Part shown: one piece after another, positions 58,838 to 64,000 of the stretch
How positions within the stretch are numbered: position 1 is the stretch's first letter
Layout of the letters: the number at the start of each line of letters is the position of its first letter
DNA from: DASUPK01 sp963763955
GTDB taxonomy: Bacteria; Actinomycetota; Thermoleophilia; Solirubrobacterales; 70-9
Reading direction: 5' to 3'
Length of the DNA: 64,000 bases
Assembly: GCA_963763955.1 (NCBI GenBank)
Contig: CAVXQP010000024.1
Span: forward strand, 62,001-126,000
Made by a program: the position numbers and the translations under genes
The notes under the pieces: generated by a model
What the model saw: the letters and a program-made list of their open reading frames with translations, nothing else
The model's database searches: none
Told to the model about the DNA's origin: nothing

Positions 58838-59926
58838 CTAGGACCCGGGCGGGGAGTAGCCCGCGGACCGGGACTTGTATCCAGTGGTCAGCTGATTTCC
58901 CGGCCGGCGCCACTCGGGCTCCACGTCGAACTTCTTGCGGATGTTCCGTTTCCGTAATCCGCGCACGATCGGACCGATCGTGAACTTCTCGAAGCTCGAG
59001 GCCACGCCGCCCCACCGGTCCTCGTCCATGAAGGGCATGTACTTGTCGGGGAAGCCGGGCATCGTGCACGCCATGCAGATGCCTCCCACGTTGGGACAGC
59101 CTCCGACGCCGCTCTGCCAGCCGCGGACCGGCACATTGCACTTGACCACGGGCCCCTTGCAGCCGAGCTTCACCAGACAGCGGTGATCGGAGCCGTACTC
59201 GGTGGCGAACTCGCCCTGCTCGGAGAATCCACCACGGTTGCACGACTCGCGAACCGTGCGGCCGAACAGCCAGGTCGGCCGGTGCGCATCGTCCAGGTCG
59301 GGCACCGGGGCCCGCCCGGCGAGGTGCAGGGCCAGGTAGAGCAGGGACTCGGTGGTGTTGTCCGGCTGGACGGGGCAGCCCGGGATGTTGACCACCGGCA
59401 GCCCGGCGCTGGACTTCCAGTCCCAGCCGAGATAATCCGCCAGCCCCATGGCGCCAGTGGGGTTGTTCTTCATCGCCGGGATGCCGCCGTAGGTCGCACA
59501 GGTCCCCAGCGCGACGACCGCCGCGGCCTTCGGCGCGAGGCGGTCCACCCACTCGTTCGTGGTGATCGGCTGTCCGCTGTCGGGATCGTTTCCCATCGCC
59601 GCCCAGTAGCCCTCACCGCTGAGCTCCTCGTTGGGGATCGACCCCTCGACGATGAGGACGAACGGATCGAGCTTGCCGGCCTCGGCGTCGTACCACGCCT
59701 GCATGAACTCGTCCCCGTTCTCATAGGCGAGCACCGGGTTGTGGACGATCACCTTCGGCATCCCGGGGATCGCCTGGGTGACGATGTCCTCGAGGCTCGG
59801 ATCGACGGCCGAGGTCATGGCGACCGAGTCGCCATCGCAGCCCAAGCCCGTGGTCATCCAGATGACGTGGGCCTCAACTGCCTCCGTCTTCGCCTGGTCC
59901 GGTACGAACTCGACTGCGTTGGCCAT
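58838..59926 (-). CDS. hhyS: Group 1h [NiFe] hydrogenase small subunit
   Basis: About 362 residues carrying the Fe-S relay. ATG at 59926 has a strong GGAGGAAAG site. No twin-arginine signal precedes the fold, as expected for cytoplasmic-side group 1h enzymes. The proximal cluster motif reads GLGCDGDSVAM, so the second Cys of the usual CxxC is Asp, a feature of this group (3 Cys + 1 Asp). Further ligands lie in ALGTCATYGG, NIPGCPVQP, DHRCLVKLGCKGP, GGCPNVGG and ICMACTMPGFP. It passes electrons from the NiFe site to the respiratory chain through an unknown acceptor. Confidence 0.95.
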   Translation of the reverse strand: MANAVEFVPDQAKTEAVEAHVIWMTTGLGCDGDSVAMTSAVDPSLEDIVTQAIPGMPKVIVHNPVLAYENGDEFMQAWYDAEAGKLDPFVLIVEGSIPNEELSGEGYWAAMGNDPDSGQPITTNEWVDRLAPKAAAVVALGTCATYGGIPAMKNNPTGAMGLADYLGWDWKSSAGLPVVNIPGCPVQPDNTTESLLYLALHLAGRAPVPDLDDAHRPTWLFGRTVRESCNRGGFSEQGEFATEYGSDHRCLVKLGCKGPVVKCNVPVRGWQSGVGGCPNVGGICMACTMPGFPDKYMPFMDEDRWGGVASSFEKFTIGPIVRGLRKRNIRKKFDVEPEWRRPGNQLTTGYKSRSAGYSPPGS

Positions 59927-59951
59927 CTTTCCTCCTAGGGGTTGTCCAGCG

Positions 59952-61054
59952 TCAGCAGATCCTGGGAAGCGGGTCACCGACCAGCTGGTCCATGACCCGC
60001 TTGCCTCCGAATGCGGTCTCGACGAGCACCATGCCCGGCGGCTCGCCTCTTCACCTCTCCGATCTCCGCGGCCCGCTCGCACCCAGGCACCGAGCGGAGA
60101 GTCTCGAGCGCCTGCTTCCGCCCGATCCGGCGCGACGAAGGCCACCAGCTTTCCCTCGTTGGCGACGTACATCGGGTCGATCCCGAGCATCTCGGCGGCG
60201 CCCGCGACCGCCGCATTGACCGGGACATCGGCCTCGCGCACGCTGATCGCCACTCCCGAGGCCCGCGCAAGCTCGTTGAGGACCGAGGCGACCCCGCCGC
60301 GCGTCGCGTCGCGCATGCAGTGCAGCTCGGGCTCCGGCGGCGTCGAGCAGCGCATCGACGGCAGGCCAGAGCGGCCGGGTGTCGGAGAGGATCTCGGCGT
60401 CGAGCGAGAACTCGTCCCGCGCGAGCATGATCGCCGAGCCGTGATCGCCGACCGTGCCGGAGACGATGATGCGGTCGCCGGGCCGTATCCCGCGCGGGGA
60501 GAGCTGCGCCCCGGGGATCGATCTTGCCGATCCCGGCGGTGCAGATGTACATGCCGTCCGCGTGACCGCGCTCGACGACCTTGGTGTCACCGGTGGCGAT
60601 CTCCACGTCCGCCGTCCGGCGCGGCCTGGCGATCGCCTCGACCTGAGCGCGGAGCTCATCGGCCGGCAGGCCCTCCTCGAGGATCAGCGAGAGGCTGAGC
60701 GCCTGCGGCTTGGCTCCCGCGACCGCCAGGTCATTCGCCGTGCCGTTTACCGCGAGCTCGCCGATCGAGCCGCCCGGGAAGCTGAATCGGCCGAACGACG
60801 TAGCTGTCGGTGGAGAGCGCGATGCCGAGGTCGTCGATCGTGACGACGCCCGCATCCCCCATCTCCTCGAGCGTCTCCCCCTCCCTGGCGAGGGCCGGGA
60901 CGAGCAGGCCCTCGATCAGCGTCTGCGTCGCCTTGCCCCCGGCCCCGTGCGCCATCGTCACGGTCTCGTCCTTGAACCGGGGGCGCTTCGCCCGCGCCGT
61001 CTCGATGATCCGCAGAACCTTCTGCTCGCGCTCGCTGACCGCGGAGTCCGCCAT
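59952..61054 (-). pseudogene. hypE: hypE with five apparent +1 frame shifts
   Basis: HypE dehydrates the carbamoyl group from HypF to thiocyanate for the CN ligands. The sequence is recognisable throughout but lies in successive frames: MADSAVSEREQKVLR to STDSYVVRP; PGGSIGELAVNGTANDLAVAG to ATGDTKVVERGHADGMYICT; SPRGIRPGDRIIVSGTVGDH; MRDATRGGVASVLNELARAS; LETLRSVPGCERAAEIGEV; and PPGMVLVETAFGGKRVMDQL to LPRIC. Breaks fall near 60790, 60512, 60340, 60118 and 60040, each moving the frame the same way (+1). Removing five bases leaves about 365 codons, normal for HypE. With no loss of conserved motifs, sequencing error is as likely as recent inactivation. ATG at 61054 overlaps the hypD stop. Confidence 0.8.
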
Positions 61055-62175
61055 CAGACGAGCTCCTTCTCCCGGGCGAACCGGCCGTAGTTGTAATAGG
61101 CGGCGCAGGCGCCCTCCGGCGAGACCATGCAGGTGCCGATCGCGTGCTCGGGGGTGCACGCCGTGCCGAAGACCTTGCACTCGTACGGCTTGATGACGCC
61201 CTTCAGCACCTCGCCGCACTGGCAGGCCTTCGGGTCCGCCACGCGAACCCCGGGGACGCCGAAGCGCTCCTCCGCGTCGAGCTCCGCGTAGGCCTCGCTC
61301 AGCTTGAGCGCGCTCTGGGAGATGAACCCGAGCCCACGCCACTCGAAGTGCGGTCGCAGCTCGAAGACCTCGGACATCACCTTGAGGGCGGCCGGGTTGC
61401 CGTCATAGGGCACCACCCGGCTGTACTGGTTCTCGACCTCGCACCGCCCCTCCCCGAGCTGGCCGAGGATCATGCTGATCGCGTGCAGGATGTCCAGCGG
61501 CTCGAAGCCCGCCACGACCACCGGCTTGCCGTAGTCCTTCGGAATGAACTCGAATGGCCTGGCGCCAACGACGGTGGAGACATGCCCGGGCCCGATGAAG
61601 CCATCGAGCCGCAGATCGGGCGACTCGAGCAGCGCCCGCAACGGCGGCACGATCGTGACGTGGTTGCACATGCAGGAGAAGTTGGTGACGCCCTCCGCCC
61701 TCGCCCGCTTCAGGGTCAGGGCGGTGGAGGGGGCGGTTGTCTCGAAGCCGATCGCGAAGAAAACGACCTCGCGATCCGGGTTCTGCTTGGCGAGCCGGAG
61801 GGCGTCGAGCGGCGAATAGACCATCCGGATGTCGGCGCCTTCGGCCTTCGCCTCGGTGAGGGTCTTCTCCGAACCCGGCACCCGCATCATGTCCCCGAAG
61901 CAGGCGAAGATGATGTCGTTCTCGGTGGCCATCGCGATCCCGTCGTCGACGCGGCCCATCGGGATCACACAGACGGGGCAGCCGGGGCCGTGCACCAGCT
62001 CCACGTTCTCGGGGAGCAGGTCGTCGATCCCGTACTTGTAGATCGAGTGGGTGTGGCCGCCGCAGACCTCCATCACCTTGTAGTGGCGCCCCGGCTCGAC
62101 GGCGTCGAGGATCTTCCCGGCGAGCGCGCGACCGAGCTCCGCGTCGCGGAACTCGTCCATGTACTTCATCGTCAT
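61054..62175 (-). CDS. hypD: Hydrogenase Fe(CN)2CO assembly protein HypD
   Basis: 373 residues. Conserved Cys motifs are VCGGHTHSIYKYG, HGPGCPVCVIPMG, CMCNHVTIVPPLRA and PKACQCGEVLKG, plus a C-terminal Cys set (KVFGTACTPEHAIGTCMVSP) of the [4Fe-4S] site. With HypC it forms the scaffold on which Fe receives CN and CO before transfer to the large subunit. ATG at 62175 overlaps the stop of the second hypC-like gene (ATGA). Confidence 0.96.
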   Translation of the reverse strand: MTMKYMDEFRDAELGRALAGKILDAVEPGRHYKVMEVCGGHTHSIYKYGIDDLLPENVELVHGPGCPVCVIPMGRVDDGIAMATENDIIFACFGDMMRVPGSEKTLTEAKAEGADIRMVYSPLDALRLAKQNPDREVVFFAIGFETTAPSTALTLKRARAEGVTNFSCMCNHVTIVPPLRALLESPDLRLDGFIGPGHVSTVVGARPFEFIPKDYGKPVVVAGFEPLDILHAISMILGQLGEGRCEVENQYSRVVPYDGNPAALKVMSEVFELRPHFEWRGLGFISQSALKLSEAYAELDAEERFGVPGVRVADPKACQCGEVLKGVIKPYECKVFGTACTPEHAIGTCMVSPEGACAAYYNYGRFAREKELV

Positions 62176-62417
62176 GCGGCGACCTCGCTGTCCGCATGGG
62201 CGATCGCGGTGCCCGCGTGAACCAGGAGCACGTCGCCCTCGGCGACCGGCTGCACCAGCGCGATCTCGACAGTGCTCCGCTCGTCGGCCTCCTCGCCGGC
62301 GCAGAGGGCGAGCTCGCGCTCCGCGTCGATGCGAAGCACCCGCATCTTTGTCGCCTCGTCCCCGCAGGTGACGCAGCCTCTCGAGTGATCGCAGGTGGGG
62401 AGGAGGCCCTCCGTCAT
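62172..62417 (-). CDS. Second HypC/HupF-like chaperone
   Basis: About 81 residues with an atypical N-terminus: TCDHSRGCVTCGDEATKMRV instead of MCLAIPG, then the HypC-like barrel (EIALVQPVAEGDVLLVHAGT) ending AIAHADSEVAA. The Cys near residue 15 in a CVTC pair, rather than Cys2, could be the iron ligand. Proteins of this form accompany a normal HypC in other group 1h loci. ATG at 62417 follows a GGAGGA stretch; the open frame extends 17 codons upstream. Confidence 0.8.
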   Translation of the reverse strand: MTEGLLPTCDHSRGCVTCGDEATKMRVLRIDAERELALCAGEEADERSTVEIALVQPVAEGDVLLVHAGTAIAHADSEVAA

Positions 62418-62484
62418 CCTCCGGGATTCCTCCTCCCGCAACCGGGGCGGAAACGTCGCCGATTCCACTGGCAGTAGCGGCTCG

Positions 62485-62763
62485 TCATTCGATCACGCTC
62501 GCCTTCAGCTCCACGAGCTCCTGCTCGTAGTCCTTGCCCATTCCCTCGAGCAGTCCGAGCGTCGCCCGAGCTTCCTGCTCGTCGACCTTGGAGATTGCGA
62601 AGCCGACGTGGATCAGGACCCAGTCGCCGGGTACCGCACCCTCGCCCTCCTCGTCGAGAAGTCCGACGTTGACATTTCGCTGGACGCCCGCCACGTCCAC
62701 CTTGGCGAGGCGGTTGTCCTCGTCGGTCACTTCAACCACTTGGCCCGGAATCGCCAGGCACAT
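62485..62763 (-). CDS. hypC: Hydrogenase assembly chaperone HypC
   Basis: 92 residues. The N-terminus MCLAIPGQVVEV fixes the start at 62763, because Cys2 must become N-terminal to bind the Fe(CN)2CO unit. The rest is the HypC OB-fold, with NVGLLDEEGEGAVPGDWVLI, the conserved His in IHVGFAISKVDE and a helical end. It shuttles the iron unit from HypD to the large subunit. First gene of the 15-gene hydrogenase operon. Confidence 0.95.
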   Translation of the reverse strand: MCLAIPGQVVEVTDEDNRLAKVDVAGVQRNVNVGLLDEEGEGAVPGDWVLIHVGFAISKVDEQEARATLGLLEGMGKDYEQELVELKASVIE

Positions 62764-62825
62764 GACGACGTCACTCTCCTGCCCGAGCATCGCTTTCGAG
62801 GCAGTCGAATCGCTCAGGCGCGGCC

Positions 62826-62854
62826 AACCTACTCCTCCTTATTTTTGCTGTCAA
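62826..62854 (-). promoter_or_regulatory. Promoter of the hydrogenase operon
   Basis: On the minus strand a perfect TTGACA (62854-62849) is followed, after 17 bp, by TAGGTT (62831-62826), 63 nt before the hypC start. Predicted transcript start is near 62819, giving a leader of about 56 nt. The weak -10 suggests an activator or low basal expression. Confidence 0.55.
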
Positions 62855-62865
62855 CCGGGCCGCGG

Positions 62866-62871
62866 CATAAT
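62866..62871 (+). promoter_or_regulatory. -10 element placing transcript start at an ATG (leaderless)
   Basis: CATAAT at 62866-62871 is followed, after six bases, by the ATG at 62878, so RNA synthesis would begin at or next to the start codon and leave no leader. No Shine-Dalgarno is visible before this ATG. The -35 region overlaps that of the divergent hydrogenase promoter. Confidence 0.4.
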
Positions 62872-62877
62872 CATCCG

Positions 62878-63171
62878 ATGGCCGAGACCGAGGGTGATCT
62901 GCTGACGAGCCAGGTCTATGTAGGCGATGGCTACAAGGCCTACGGCGAGTTCACGGCGGCGGACGCGCAGCAGATGGCCGGCGCCACCTCGGGCCTTTCA
63001 GGTGGCGGTCTCGAACGCCACACGGTCCCGATCTCGACCGCTTGGCGGGAGCTGGCCCGCCTCCTCGGGGAGCCGGGCGTCCAGCGAGTCGCGGATCTGC
63101 CGGCGGAGCAGATCAAGGATTTTGCCGAACGCGCGCGCGTGATCCCTCCCGGCGGAAGCTGGCTGAAGTAG
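62878..63171 (+). CDS. Conserved small protein, unknown function
   Basis: 97 residues, soluble, starting MAETEGDLLTSQVYVGDGYK and ending PPGGSWLK, with no membrane helix or Cys. The ATG at 62878 fits a leaderless mRNA. Similar short proteins occur in actinobacteria without an assigned function. It is divergent from the hydrogenase operon across 114 nt and could share regulation with it. Confidence 0.65.
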   Translation: MAETEGDLLTSQVYVGDGYKAYGEFTAADAQQMAGATSGLSGGGLERHTVPISTAWRELARLLGEPGVQRVADLPAEQIKDFAERARVIPPGGSWLK

Positions 63172-63180
63172 CGAAGAGGC

Positions 63181-63215
63181 AGCGGGCGCCCGTCGGTGTC
63201 CTTCCTGCGCCCGCT
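63181..63215. terminator. Stem-loop between convergent genes
   Basis: AGCGGGCGC (63181-63189) and GCGCCCGCT (63207-63215) form a perfect 9-bp stem with a 17-nt loop between the 97-residue gene and the convergent DUF1801 gene. No U-run follows. Confidence 0.4.
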
Positions 63216-63244
63216 AGGCGGGGTCAGGTTCTTCGTGCGCCAGC

Positions 63245-63647
63245 CTACGACTCGTTCAGGCTCACGGCCGCGCGGATCAAAGCCTTGAACGCGTCCTCGT
63301 CGATCGCCTCGCCCTCGCGGATGTCGATTGCGCGCCGGGTGTTGCCTTCGAGGCTCGAGTTGAAGAGTCCCGAAGGGTCGTTCAGCGAGGTCCCCTTGGC
63401 GAAAGTCAGCTTCACGACGCTCTTGTACGTCTCGCCGGTGCAGATGATTCCATCGTGTGACCACACCGGGACCCCTGGATTGGAAGCCTTTTTCCACTTC
63501 ACCTCCTCGACCACCTCGGGGTCCGCCTGCTTGATCAGGCCGCGAACCCGGGAGAGCGTCTCGCCGCGCCAGTCGCCCAGCTCCGCGATTCTCGCATCGA
63601 TCTGCTGAGCGGCGGATGCATCTTTCTGTGAATCGATTCTTCTTCAT
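63245..63647 (-). pseudogene. DUF1801-family protein with +1 shift near the start
   Basis: The main frame gives a DUF1801 protein: LGDWRGETLSRVRGLIKQAD, VPVWSHDGIICTGETYKSVV, then LFNSSLEGNTRRAIDI. These small YdhG-like proteins are of unclear function, perhaps binding small ligands or iron. This frame has no start codon before a stop at 63644-63646. ATG at 63647 (MKKN...) is one base out of phase; dropping one A in AAGAAGAAT would give MKKIDSQKDASAAQQIDARI. The rest is intact, so sequencing error or a very recent mutation is likely. Confidence 0.7.
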
Positions 63648-63670
63648 CTCGTTTCTCTCCGCGGTTGACC

Positions 63671-63712
63671 GTGGCTGGCAGGGAATGAACCTTCGTCCTA
63701 CGGATTATGAGT
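63671..63712 (-). tRNA. tRNA-Met(CAU)-like 3' half (remnant or attachment site)
   Basis: On the minus strand the sequence reads as a tRNA 3' half. It has anticodon loop CTCATAA, 3' stem TCCGT, variable loop AGGAC, T-arm GAAGG-TTCATTC-CCTGC (4 of 5 pairs, but T instead of A58) and an acceptor strand CAGCCAC. The 5' half does not pair: the anticodon stem matches at 3 of 5 and the acceptor partner is missing. It is therefore a degenerate tRNA or the 3' fragment left at the edge of an integrated element. No CCA is encoded. Confidence 0.4.
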
Positions 63713-63794
63713 CGGGCCCAGGCGTCGAGCCCTGCTCAGCTAAGGACCGGTTCCGTGCCTGGAGATGCCCTCGGTTGTTCTGGGTTATCGGCAG

Positions 63795-63815
63795 TTCGGG
63801 AGATATTTCGGGAGA
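63795..63815 (+). repeat. Direct repeat TTCGGGAGA x2
   Basis: TTCGGGAGA occurs at 63795-63803 and 63807-63815, in the gene-free stretch (63648-63907) that also holds the tRNA-like remnant. Short direct repeats beside tRNA fragments can be integrase arm sites, but no integrase gene is present in the window. Confidence 0.25.
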
Positions 63816-63907
63816 CGCTTTCCGCACAAGCCCGAGTCATTCCCCAAGGCCCTAACCCGGCCTGGCAGGCAAAGATAATCACTGAAGTTTGGGATACGGG
63901 TTGGCGG

Positions 63908-64000
63908 CTACGACTTGGCGCCGTCCACCTCGATCACCGCTCTCGCAAAGGCCTCGGGAGCCTCCTGGGGCAGGTTGTGTCCGATGCCGCCGTCGATCGT
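63908..64000 (-). CDS. Alpha/beta-hydrolase, C-terminal fragment
   Basis: The last 30 residues of a protein running off the window edge: TIDGGIGHNLPQEAPEAFAR followed by AVIEVDGAKS and TAG at 63908-63910. GIGHNLPQEAPEAFARAVIE is the classic end of an alpha/beta hydrolase, with the catalytic His in IGHNLPQE. Substrate cannot be told. Confidence 0.7.
   Translation of the reverse strand, partial: TIDGGIGHNLPQEAPEAFARAVIEVDGAKS

Noticed and set aside
59952..61054. Programmed frameshifting in hypE
   Set aside because: Five separate +1 sites without shared slippery motifs or structures is not a known regulatory pattern; error or decay is simpler.
62940..63647. 235-residue minus-strand protein starting at 63647
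   Set aside because: Only the ATG is credible; the frame leaves the DUF1801 sequence after a few codons and becomes Arg/Gly-rich shadow sequence.

Overview
The window is high-GC, gene-dense chromosomal DNA of actinobacterial character. A class Thermoleophilia (Solirubrobacterales-like) source is an inference. It rests on a group 1h [NiFe] hydrogenase locus with DUF5947/DUF6084 partners, a WS/DGAT acyltransferase, an AddAB-type recombination nuclease, IspH, many GTG/TTG starts, ATGA/GTGA overlaps, and secreted proteins with Lys/Arg/Cys-rich tails. No rRNA, CRISPR array, transposase or prophage module was seen, and no stretch over 300 bases lacks a gene.

Layout. 1-2324: zinc/manganese ABC importer (binding protein cut by the window edge, ATPase, permease) and a Fur-family regulator. 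2356-6307: a block of poorly characterised membrane proteins, including a fenitrothion-hydrolase-like 12-TM protein coupled to a cupredoxin-like protein and a hidden 52-residue membrane protein. 6322-11937: a haem-oxygenase-fold enzyme, a thioredoxin-fold protein, a secreted lipase, ispH and a wax-ester/TAG synthase. 11963-20371: two paralogous HTH-transmembrane proteins flanking a subtilase and a ROK-regulated xylose-type ABC importer. 20493-25202: secreted proteins (one collagen-like), a MIP18/DUF59 protein, FxsA and a HAD phosphatase. 25348-32737: addB-addA and a gamma-glutamylcyclotransferase-like gene. 32791-37855: HxlR regulator, MarP-like protease, class B penicillin-binding protein and small envelope proteins. 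37997-40513: an FHA protein and a GAF-PP2C-HATPase/STAS partner-switching pair. 40541-45205: glutamate synthase large subunit.

45694-62763 is the highlight. A nickel permease is followed by a His-rich Fur-family regulator, and a Nur-type palindrome lies at the permease promoter. Next comes a 15-gene minus-strand hydrogenase operon, in transcription order: hypC, a second hypC-like gene, hypD, hypE, hhyS, hhyL, NifU/four-Cys protein, DUF5947, DUF6084, an unknown 398-residue protein, maturation protease, hypA, hypB, a double-SIS protein and hypF. The small subunit has no Tat signal and has Asp in place of a proximal-cluster Cys, as in high-affinity atmospheric-H2 hydrogenases. Nickel import, NiFe(CN)2CO assembly, C-terminal processing and the structural subunits are therefore encoded together.

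The right end (59.9-63.7 kb) carries several +1 frame disruptions: five in hypE and one in a DUF1801 gene. These could be sequencing errors or real decay. A tRNA-Met-like 3' half and the C-terminus of an alpha/beta hydrolase close the window.
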